From Haliclona indistincta (taxonomy: Eukaryota; Porifera; Demospongiae; Haplosclerida; Chalinidae): a stretch of 64,000 bases of DNA. The notes under the pieces are model-generated. The model made no database searches. It saw nothing but the letters and a program-made list of their open reading frames with translations, and was not told the DNA's origin. A program made the translations under genes and the position numbers. Positions 14,179 to 24,602 of this stretch are shown piece after piece (the stretch's first letter is position 1; the number at the start of each line of letters is the position of its first letter). The stretch covers positions 9,033,152 to 9,097,151 of the forward strand of contig OZ024784.1 in assembly GCA_964017065.1 (NCBI GenBank), given 5' to 3'.

Positions 14179-14380
14179 TTTGTTACTTGTTGAAATTGTT
14201 TAAATGCATATCATTTTTTAAATATTTGGTTTAAAAATTCATGACCAGTGACTTCAGTGAAATGAATAGTATCTGCAAAACTTCAAAGTATACATTAGCA
14301 AGGATTGATGTTCCAGTTGTGATTATAAGTACGTGTGTGTGCTAGAGCAGTGATATTATTGTCTAGTTCTGCTACTGTGA

Positions 14381-16887
14381 ATGGATATGCTTGTATGCTG
14401 GTGTATATTGTGTTGGATCTTGCTAACATGCAGCAGGACAGCCCTGACCTCTATCATAGGATCAGGATCTGATGATATTACTCCCACAATGGCAAACATA
14501 GGTAAGGCTAGCTTAGGAATGTTGAACACATGCTCTTCACATGTGTCAAATGCAGAATTGAAATGTGGTGACCTTCAGTATCTGAATTCTACTGGTTACT
14601 GCAATGACTGTATGTAAATAATAAGTACTGTTTCATATACTATAATCATTATCGTGCGTAGTGCCTGAAGTGTTCGACATTATTTTCAATCAGAGCAGTT
14701 ATTCCATCACACTCAACGAGAGCACTGCTATATCAGGCATTCCTCTTGTCTATTTTACCGTCTACGTACGAGGATCACTCATAGACAGTTCCATCACAAA
14801 GTCGCTTATTGTTATCATCTCAGGTGGTGGAGCAAGTTCCTTCACACTAAACCCCACCAGTGTTGGTAATCCACTGACAGCCGTAGCTACCCCTCCGAGT
14901 CCTAGTGTATTTGTTGTCAGTGGAATGATTTGGATTGTTCCAAATGCCCAGCCACAACCTGGAGTCTATATCCTGACTTTATTGGCTAATCTATTTTTAG
15001 TAACTGAAGAGGCAACAGCTAACATAACTCTATTAGAAACAAGTGAGTGTTTGTTTGTGTAAAACATTTGAGTTGTTGTCACTTCTCTTGGACTAGATCC
15101 ATGTGATCTCGAGCCCTGTACTAATGGAGGGACTTGTATGAACATGACTGGTGGTCAGTTCACATGTATGTGTCCTCCAGAATACACTGGACAGGTGTGT
15201 AATATTACTATCAATCCTTGTGACTCTCTTCCCTGTCAAAATGATGCAACATGCTCTCCTGGGATCGGACTAGCCTACACCTGCTCTTGTTCTGCTGGGT
15301 ATACTGGATCAAACTGTACTATCGACATTGATGATTGTGTTGGTATCAATTGTGGCAATGGAACATGTGTTGATCTCGTGGATAGCTTCACCTGTGAGTG
15401 TGATGCAGGATACACTGGATCAGACTGTATGATCAACATTGATGATTGTGCCAGTAGCCCAGCGTGCATTAATGGAATATGTCAAGACTTGATTGCTGGC
15501 TTCAACTGTGCCTGCTTCCCTGACTGGACTGGAACACTGTGTGTCACTGATATCAATGCTTGTGATTCTGGTCCATGTGCTGCTGAGGGTACTCTACTAT
15601 GTTTGAACCAGAATGGAACATTTGGTTGCAACTGCCGAACTGGTTTCACTGATTCCAATTGCGGAGTCAACATCGATGATTGTATCTCAAGTCCATGCTT
15701 GCACAATAGCACGTGTATTGATGACATTGCTTCCTTCACATGTCAGTGTGCCTTCGGTTATACTGGAACAAATTGTGCTGAACCGATTGACTTTTGTTCA
15801 CCAGGTCTTTGCCTGAACAATGGTACTTGTACTAGTATTGAAGCTCAAGGATACATGTGTAACTGTGTATCAGGTTTCACTGATACTAACTGCTCCACTG
15901 ATGTCAATGAATGTGATAACTCACCTTGCTTTGGGAATTCTACTTGTAACAACCTAATCGGATCTTATGAATGTCTTTGCCCACCAGACTATACTGGACC
16001 ACTATGTGAGACAAGGATGGACGACTGTGAGGAGCAGCCATGTCAAAATGGTGGTACTTGTGAAGATGGAATAAACGCTTTCATTTGTCATTGTGCTTCT
16101 GACTTCACTGGAATGGCATGTGAAACAAAGATAGACGACTGTATTGGTAACACTCAATGTGTCAATGGACAATGTATCGATGGTATTAACAGTTTCTCTT
16201 GTAACTGCTCTTTCGGTTATACTGGTTCACTCTGTGAGATCGATGTCAGTGTGTGTTCAGAAGAGGCTCCTTGTACTAATGGTGGTACCTGTACTGATGG
16301 TATTGGTGCTCTGTACAACTGTTCCTGTGTTGATGGGTATATTGGAGTCAACTGCACTAATGATGTGTCAGTCTGTAACGAGGAGGATCCTTGCAGCAAC
16401 TGTGGTATTTGCTCCGATGGTCCTGGTCTTGCATATAACTGCTCTTGCCTGAAAGGATGGGGCGGAGTCAATTGCACTCACTTTCTGTACACATCTTCAA
16501 CATCCTTTGTTACTATTTTTCTCACGACTACAATATCAGCCTCCAATCCGTCAGTGTCGTTAGTAGCATCTGAAAGTCCAGTGTCATGTTCATGCTGTAG
16601 TGGTATAGGTGATTCTGTTAGTAATGGTGTCATGTTTGCTATTCTTGCTCTTTTGTTGGTTACATTAGTATCTTCTCTCGTCACTGCAACTGTTGTAATA
16701 TGGATGAATTCAAAATCAAGTAAGCTGCCAAGATTAGATTGACATTGTTTTATGTCATGGTCTGTTTTTAGAGAAAAGCAATGCTCCTCCAGACAGTCCA
16801 TTGTCTACAATAAATCCTTGCTATGAAGAGTGTGATCTCAAGATGGGTTTATTCAACCATTCTGATCCCAAATGTTCCAGTTATTAG
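14381..16887 (+). CDS. A2/B2: hybrid receptor, A-type head on B-type EGF/TM/tail
   Basis: Exons 14381-14609, 14662-15042, 15097-16719, 16772-16887; 782 residues, intact. Exons 1 and 2 are A-type (94-100 percent alike to A1 by eye). Exon 3 begins with the A sequence GATCCATGTGATCTC and switches within a few bases to the B sequence GAGCCCTGTACTAATGG, then continues as B EGFs, B transmembrane helix and B tail (NPCYEECDL). It has about 13 EGFs; the block between two near-identical SVCSEEAPC/SVCNEEDPC repeats found in B1 and B3 is missing. Both the A-B fusion and the EGF loss fit unequal recombination in frame. The tail therefore changes from YxxM (A) to NPxY (B) under an A-type head. Confidence 0.8.
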
Positions 16888-17005
16888 ATCATGCTAGATT
16901 AATATCTGAATAAATATTATTGTGATGTGTATTATTTGCAACATAGGTATTGTATGAATATCGTGACCTTTTCAGAGTGAAAACACGGTTCTGTGTCGCG
17001 TCAAG

Positions 17006-18059
17006 ATGCTGTTTGTTCTTCTGGTTATCGGTGTTTTGATAGAGCTCAGCTACACAGGGCAGCCCGGGAACGTGCAGCAGCAGCAATGCGGAGAGTTGCA
17101 ACGACTGGATACCAATCAACAGCAGTGCAATAATTGTAAAAACCCTCCGTCGTCGATGCATGCATTCATTCGAGATCACTTCTCTGCAGTGCCTTTAAAT
17201 TACTGTATTCATCAGTGATGCTGTCATCAGTGCAGCATTATCTGCGCATCAATATTGGCTTTCTGTTCTTTACAGTGATGGTAGTGTGACGTATGCTCCA
17301 TATGGTTTCCAAGCAGGACCTACTCATCCATTTCCAGCTAATTTCCAGTCTACATTAATTGCCGAAGACTCCATCTTTGTTCTTCCTGGTCATTCACCTG
17401 TTCTTGGGACTCAAAACTTCCAACTACAAGCAATTGTGTTTGTTGCAATGAGTGGTCCAGTGATAGCTTCTGATTCTGTTGATATCAAAATAACCATAAT
17501 TCCAGGTCTGAATATTGTTTGCACATAATAATGTATTCATTTAAGTAATTCAACAGAGGAATGCTTGCCAGATCAATGCCAAACTTGTTCACCAAATGAT
17601 TTTACATGCACATGCACATCAGAGTATACAGGAGAGAATTGTGACACTGCTATCAATTTTTGTGACTCCAATCCATGTAACAGTAAAGAAACATGTTTGT
17701 TGACTGGTGGACTGAACTTTACATGTACTTGCCTAACTGGATTCACTGGTCACAACTGTTCAATAAATATTGACGACTGTGTTGATGAAAACTGTCTACA
17801 TGGAGCATGTCATGATCTGGTTAATGACTACACATGTGTGTGTCTGACAGGATACACTGGACTGAACTGTGAGATTGATATCGATGAGTGTGCTACTACA
17901 GACTGTGGAGAGGGAACATGTCAAGATGAGGTGGATAGCTATGCTTGTGTGTGTCAAGTTGACTATACTGGACTACATTGTGAGATAAAAACCAAGATTT
18001 TTGACTCATCAATACAACTGCTACATATGTCACCAGTAAGCACAGCAATAGTGACTTGA
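17006..18059 (+). pseudogene. C2: C-type EGF gene broken by an internal deletion
   Basis: Exon 1 encodes the signal peptide and the C-type Cys motif (QQQQCGELQRLDTNQQQC). In exon 2 (from ~17190) about 83 bases present in C3 (the NFTVLFNQSSY region) are deleted between AAAT and ACTGTATTC, which shifts frame to an early TGA. The remainder of exon 2 and the EGF exon (~17560-18059) are open. Nine bases are also missing at CCAAACTTG, removing NGG of the first EGF. The EGF exon reads into copied Spire sequence, adding a tail beginning TKIFDSSIQLL before TGA at ~18057. Confidence 0.75.
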
Positions 18060-18303
18060 TTGCTATAATCTTCATTGCATACACTAGGTGTGTCTGCTCC
18101 AGTTGTATTGTCACTAAGGTACGTATGGTATCGGTCAGTGTAACTATTATATAGCTGGTTATTAAAAATCACGGGATCAAGATGGCAGTTAACAAGGATT
18201 CAAACTGCTGACACATTCTGTATTAATTTTGTCAAACTTGTCAAGTGTTCATGAATGACAACTATTCTGACAGTCTCTGTAGTCCAGCTGGCAGTACATG
18301 AAT
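18000..18303 (+). pseudogene. Copied Spire 3' exons (second copy)
   Basis: Matches 7600-7898 and 13880-14178 with small indels (AATTTTGTCAAAC replaces GTATTTGTCAAAC near 18223, and the intron before it is altered). It overlaps the 3' end of C2, whose frame reads through its first exon. Same interpretation as the first copy. Confidence 0.85.
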
Positions 18304-18523
18304 TTGTTACTCGTTGAACATGTTTAAATGCATATCATTTTTTTAATATTTGGTTTAAAAATTCATGACCGGTGACTTCAGTGAAATGAATAGTATCTAC
18401 AAAACAACATTACAACTTCAAAGTATACATTAGCAACAAGGATTGATGTTCCAGTTGTGATTATAAGTACGTGTGTGTGCTAGAGCAGTGTATTATTGTC
18501 TATAGCTAGTTCTGCTACTGTGA

Positions 18524-20061
18524 ATGGATATGGTTGTTTGATGCTGTATATTGTGTTGGATCTTGCTAACATGCAGCAGGACAGCCCTGACCTCTATCAT
18601 AGGATCAGGATCTGACGATATTACTCCCACAATGGCAAACATAGGTAAGGCTAGCTTAGGAATGTTGAACACATGCTATTCACATGTGTCAAATGCAGAA
18701 TTGAAATGTGGTGACCTTCAGTATCTGAATTCTACTGGTTACTGCAATGACTGTATGTAAATAATAAGTAATGTTTTATATACTATAATCATTATCGTGC
18801 ATAGTGCCTGAAGTGTTCGACATTATTTTCAATCAGAGCAGTTATTCCATCACACTCAACGAGAGCACTGCTATATCAGGCATTCCTCTTGTCTATTTTA
18901 CCGTCTACGTACGAGGATCACTCATAGACAGTTCCATCACAAAGTCGCTTATTGTTATCATCTCAAGTGGTGGAGCAAGTTCCTTCACACTAAACCCCTC
19001 CAGTGTTGGTAATCCACTGACAGCCGAAGCTACCCCTCCGAGCCCTAGTGTATTTGTTGTCAGTGGAATGATTTGGATTGTTCCAATTGCCAAGCCACAA
19101 CCCGGAGTCTATATCTTGACTTTATTTGCTAGTCTAGTTTTAGTAACTGAAGAGGCAACAGCTAACATAACTCTGTTAGAAACAAGTGAGTGTTTGTTTG
19201 TGTAAAACATTTGAGTTGTTGTCACTTCTCTTGGGCTAGATCCATGTGATCTCAATCCTTGTGCTAATGGGATTTGTTCCAAGGCTGGTGTGATTGACTT
19301 TACATGTGCTTGTCCTCCAAACTACACTGGAAATATTTGTGACGTTCCTTACGATCCCTGTGATGACAATCCCTGTAATAATGGTGGTGATTGCTCATCT
19401 GGTAGCAATGGATTTGTGTGTGACTGTAAGGGTGATTTCACTGATCCAACATGCAGTACTGACATTGACGATTGTATTGAAGTGAACTGTGGTAATGGTA
19501 CCTGTCACGATTTGGTAGCTGGATACACGTGTGTGTGTCTGACAGGCTATACTGGAGACCATTGTCAGACTAATATAGATGACTGTACCAGTGACCCATG
19601 CCTGTATGGGCAGTGTCGAGACCTAGTGTCAGGATTCTACTGTGACTGTGGTAAACCACTAACAGTAACGCAATGCAGCTCAGGTAACCATCACTATCAC
19701 AAGATGTCTTTAGCTTCCTACTTGTTTTCACAGCCTCGACGATATTCTTGACTACCACTCTCTTACTCTCCTCGCCATCTCCAACATCTGTACCAATTGC
19801 ATTGTCACAGAACTGTGTTGTCATCAATCTTGTGTTTGCTGTTCTTCTCATCACTACTACAGTTAGTCTTGTGTGTCTCATTGTAATTATCATCACATTG
19901 ACCTGGAAACTAAAGACCAAATCAAGTATGACTGCTGTACATTTTGAATTTACTAAAATTAATTTGCCTGTTTTGTTCTAGAGCCAACAAGTATTGTTGA
20001 CTCAGCAATTGTAATTGATGCTAGGCCAAGCTTTGGTGAAGAGGAGAAAGATGCATATTAG
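18524..20061 (+). pseudogene. A3: A-type receptor with nonsense codon and transposon-truncated tail
   Basis: Exons 18524-18752, 18805-19185, 19240-19683, 19734-19925, 19982-20061, same structure as A1. Codon 6 is TGA (18539-18541) where A1 has TGC; no in-frame ATG replaces it before the signal peptide. At the 3' end a mobile element enters after GATGCATAT: the TA target duplication plus the first G of the element make a TAG stop. The product would end ...EEEKDAY and lose the last eight residues (IEMFEQMV), breaking YIEM. The displaced tail codons resume at 21305. Confidence 0.8.
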
Positions 20062-21304
20062 GGAGGCACGGTAGTGCCTCCCTATGTAGGGTTGAACGAG
20101 AAAACAAGATGGCGGCTACATACAATGTATTAGCGTTCAAACGCTGATATTTCGCCTGGTCATGAATTGTATACGTCAAAAGACACTTAAATCTGCTCTC
20201 TGGCGTTGCCCCATCTTACAGTAGCAAGGAGATTGCTCGAAGTTGTTACTAAAGCGACGAACCTGGAAACGGTGAAAATCGAGTTTCGTCATCTTCGTTT
20301 TCTTCTTCTTTCTTTCTTTCTTTCTTTCTTTCTTCAGCGCGCCTAGCGCCTTTACGCGAGCAATGCCGAGACCAAAACACCCATGAACAGTCGTGAAATT
20401 CTCCTGGCAGGTGCCTTTTGAACTTAGTTTTTAGTGAAACGTCGATATAAATTCCGAGATTTCTCGATCGTGATCCATTGTCAGCTAAGTGTTAGACGCC
20501 ATTGATGTGATTGCGCAATACGCACGTGACCAAGCAGTGGTTAGCGCACGTGACCAAACACTAGCTTGAGTATCGCCGCGCGCCTTATGGATCACGGAGA
20601 ACACATACATGTACATGTATTTGTCTGGAGTCTTCGAAGAACGGTAAGCTCGTATAGGATCACCATTCTGCGCTTGCCAGATAATTACAACCGCCGTACA
20701 TGTCTACAAACAATTGTGGGCGGGGCTCGTATCCACTGCATGCATGTGTAGGCGATATACAGCATAACAATTATTATTAGCTACAAGTTTAAAATTCTTA
20801 ATAATAAAGAAAAGCCGCCAACAACAGGAAAACTAAACCAATGGTGGAAACAAAGACAGCTCAGTACGTGCATGATGTTGAACTGCACTTCGCTGAAAAA
20901 GAAAAAAGAACACAAACAAGAAATTAAAAAGATTTCTATCGAAATCAAAAGGATGTAGGGTTGTGAAATCTACCACTGGTCCACAATGTAAACTAACAAG
21001 GAACAAGCATGGAATGGTAACACGATTGACTTGCTAACAGACCATAGATCCCTACATCAGTGGCTGTACATAAGATCAATATTTTGTCACAAGCTTTATG
21101 CACGTTAGGTGTCAGTCAACAGCAACTAGCTGAACTAGCTATAACCAACCACAGCAGCCACTGATGTAGGGATCTATGGTCTGTTAGCAAGTCAATCGTG
21201 TTACCATTCCATGCTTGTTCCTTGTTAGTTTACATTGTGGACCAGTGGTAGATTTCACAACCCTACATCCTTTTGATTTCGATAGAAATCTTTTTAATTT
21301 CTTG
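20061..21304 (+). mobile_element. Non-autonomous TA-target element, copy 1
   Basis: 1244 bases flanked by TA (20059-20060 and 21305-21306). It starts with GGGAGGCACGG, part of a fold-back TAGGGAGGCAC/GTGCCTCCCTA, and ends in ATTTCTTG. It holds a TTTC microsatellite (~20305-20335), a unique-looking middle, and a 388-base palindromic right end. No ORF longer than ~60 codons and no transposase-like sequence. A second copy in opposite orientation lies at 40765-41961. TA duplication suggests mobilisation by a Tc1/mariner-like or another TA-specific transposase; the superfamily is not certain because the two outer ends do not form an obvious terminal inverted repeat. Confidence 0.8.
20917..21304. 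repeat. Perfect 150-base inverted repeat inside copy 1
   Basis: Arms 20917-21066 and 21155-21304, starting CAAGAAATTAAAAAG and ending CTTTTTAATTTCTTG, look identical base for base as reverse complements, with an 88-base loop. The matching structure in copy 2 has 151-base arms (40765-40915 and 40997-41147), also perfect but with a different arm sequence. Confidence 0.85.
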
Positions 21305-21597
21305 TATAGAGATGTTTGAACAGATGGTTTAATGTATTCATGTCTTATGCAAACATACAATGAATACTATATATTCTTAACCACTGTAGTTAATACGAGA
21401 TCACTGTTAATACGAGATCACTGTGGTGTGTAGCATACCCAGTAGTTGCCCTAGTTGACAGATACTGTGGCTCTTGGCTGGAATAGTAGACTTCAACAAT
21501 AGTAAGTTGAAATTCAGTATGTAAGTGTCTAGCTTATATAGTATAGTAGTGCATATTCATTGAGTAGCCCTTACATGACTTTGTGCAGAAAGGTATC

Positions 21598-24476
21598 ATG
21601 AACTTGTCACTGCTGGTGGTGATATTAGCTATCAATGGCTTATCAACTAGTGCACAGCAACAGTGTGAAGATCTGCAATATTTAAACACTACTTCAAATG
21701 AATGCCTTTCTCTGCCAGATGGTAAGTCCTGTACAAACCTTTTAAATCATTTTTACACTGTAATAGATTTCACAATACTGCTCAACCAGACAAGCTACAC
21801 TGTTGCAGTAGATCACTCACTAGCTCTCACTGGAATTCCTCTAGTCAGATACACTGTATTTATCAGTGAAGCAGTCACTAGTACATCAGTAATAAATGCT
21901 TGGGCATCAACTCTTTCAAGCACAGGAGGATCTCCTAATAATTTTTTACTCTAAATGCACAAAATCATCCATTTCCTCCAAGTTTCACACCTCCTCTAAT
22001 AGATAGTGACACTATTGCAGTGGCTGCAGATAGTGAACCTCCTCCTGGAAACTACAGTTATACTCTGCATGTGGCTACTGTTTTTAGAGTGAATGGAATC
22101 CCAGTAGTAGTTTCTTACATATCAGGAGTGATGATTCAGCTCATTGAAACACCTGGTAAGGATATCAGTATAATTATGTAAAGGTAATTCTATTTTTTTA
22201 TTTCACAGATCCATGTTCTCTCGAGCCCTGTACTAATGGAGGGACTTGTATGAACATGACGGGTGGTCAGTTCACATGTATGTGTCCTCCAGAATACACT
22301 GGACAGGTGTGTAATATCACTGTCAATCCTTGCGACTCTATTCCCTGTAATAATGATGCAACATGCTCTCCTGGGATCGGACTAGCCTACACCTGCTCTT
22401 GTTCTGCTGGGTATACTGGATCAAACTGTGCTATCAACATTGATGATTGTGTTGGTATTAATTGTGGCAATGGAACATGTGTTGATCTCGTGGATAGCTT
22501 CACCTGTGAGTGTGATGCAGGATACACTGGATCAGACTGTATGATCAACATTGATGATTGTGCCAGCAGCCTATGTATTAATGGAATATGTCAAGACTTG
22601 ATTGCTGGCTTCAACTGTGCCTGCTTCCCTGACTGGACTGGAACACTGTGTGTCACTGATATCAATGCTTGTGACTCTGGTCCATGTGTTGCTGAGGGTA
22701 CTCTACAATGTTTGAACCAGAATGGAACATTTGAATGTAACTGTCGAACTGGTTTCACTGATTCCAATTGCGGAGTCAACATCGATGATTGTATCTCAAG
22801 TCCATGCTTGCACAATAGCACGTGTATTGATGGCATTGCTTCCTTCACATGTCAGTGTGCCTTCGGTTATACTGGAACAAATTGTGCTGAACCGATTGAC
22901 TTTTGTTCACCAGGTCTTTGCCTGAACAATGGTACTTGTACTAGTATTGAAGCTCAAGGATACATGTGTAACTGTGTATCAGGTTTCACTGATACTAACT
23001 GCTCCACTGATGTCAATGAATGTGATAACTCACCTTGCTTTGGGAATTCTACTTGTAACAACCTAATCGGATCTTATGAATGTCTTTGCCCACCAGACTA
23101 TACTGGACCACTATGTGAGACAAGGATGGACGACTGTGAGGAGCAGCCATGTCAAAATGGTGGTACTTGTGAAGATGGAATAAACGCTTTCATTTGTCAT
23201 TGCGCTCCTGACTTCACTGGAATGGCATGTGAAACAAAGATAGACGACTGTATTGGTAACACTCAATGTGTCAATGGACAATGTATCGATGGTATTAACA
23301 GTTTCTCTTGTAACTGCTCTTTCGGTTATACTGGTTCACTTTGTGAGATCGATGTCAGTGTGTGTTCAGAAGAGGCTCCTTGTACTAATGGTGGTACCTG
23401 TACTGATGGTATTGGTGCTCTGTACAACTGTTCCTGTGTTAATGGGTATACTGGAGTCAACTGCACTAATGATGTGTCAGTCTGCAGTAAAGAGGCTCCT
23501 TGCAGGAATGGCGGATCTTGTTTGGATGGACCTGGTCTAGTATATAACTGTACATGTGCTCTAGGTTGGGGAGGACCAAACTGTACAGAAGATCGAGACG
23601 TGTGTACATCAACAACCTGTCAGAATGGTGGTACGTGTGTTGAAGGATCAGGATTAGGACCAGAATTTGACTGCTATTGTGAGCCTGGCTTCTCTGGTAA
23701 TGTCTGTCAAACAGATGATCCCATCTGCCATACTGAACCATGTCAAAATGGTGGTACTTGTACTGAAGGAATAGGACTAGTATATAACTGTTTGTGTAAC
23801 ACAGGATGGATAGGGGTAAACTGTGAAGAAGATGTCAGTGCGTGTTCAGAAGAGGCTCCTTGTACTAATGGTGGTACCTGTACTGATGGTGTTGGTTTAT
23901 TGTATGACTGTTCCTGTGTTGATGGGTATATTGGAGTCAACTGCACTAATGATGTGTCAGTCTGTAACGAGGAGGATCCTTGCAGCAACTGTGGTATTTG
24001 CTCCGATGGTCCTGGTCTTGCATATAGCTGCTCTTGCCTGAAAGGATGGGGTGGAGTCAATTGTACTCACTTTCTGTACACATCTTCGACATCCTTTGTT
24101 ACTGTTTTTCTCACGACTACAATATCAGCCTCTAATCCATCAGTGTCGTTAGTAGCATCTGAAAGTCCAGTGCTATGTTCATGCTGTAGTGGTATAGGCG
24201 GTTCCGTCAGTAATGGTGTCATGTTCGCTATTCTTGCTCTTTTGTTGGTTACATTAGTATCTTCTCTCGTCACTGCAACTGTTGTAATATGGATGAATTC
24301 TAAATCAAGTAAGCTGCCAAGATAAGATTGACATTGTTTTATGTCATGGTCTGTTTTTAGAGCAAAGCGATGTTCCTCCAGTCAGTCCATTGTCCACAAT
24401 AAATCCTTGCTATGAAGAGTGTGATCTCAAGATGGGTTTATTCAACCATTCTGATCCCAAATGTTCCAGTTATTAG
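21598..24476 (+). pseudogene. B3: B-type EGF receptor with a one-base frameshift
   Basis: Exons 21598-21721, 21767-22155, 22209-24308, 24361-24476. Same plan as B1: signal peptide, Cys motif, N-terminal domain, ~16 EGFs, transmembrane helix (VMFAILALLLVTLVSSLV), NPCYEECDL tail. In exon 2 a run of seven T in B1 (10312-10318) is six T here (21942-21947), shifting frame to a TAA at once. The 691-codon EGF/TM exon is fully open, so only this base disables it; a sequencing slip in the homopolymer is a real alternative. The promoter-side 290 bases match those before B1. Confidence 0.7.
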
Positions 24477-24602
24477 ATCATGCTAGATTAATTAATAGAC
24501 TTTGTCTGAATAAATATTGTGATGTGTATTATTTGTAACATAGGTATTGTATGAATATCGTGACCTTTTCAGAGTGAAAACACGGTTCTGTGTCGCGCCA
24601 AG

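Noticed and set aside
17565..18059. C2 EGF exon as an independent intact EGF gene
   Set aside because: Its Met is internal to the exon; the gene's real start is at 17006 and exon 2 is frameshifted by an ~83-base deletion.
20300..20340. TTTC microsatellite as a separate feature of interest
   Set aside because: It is present at the same place in both element copies, so it belongs to the element.
20566..20751. Small frame inside element copy 1, and 41306-41563 in copy 2, as possible transposase
   Set aside because: Under 90 codons, not shared as one frame between the two copies, and no DDE-type or other transposase motif.
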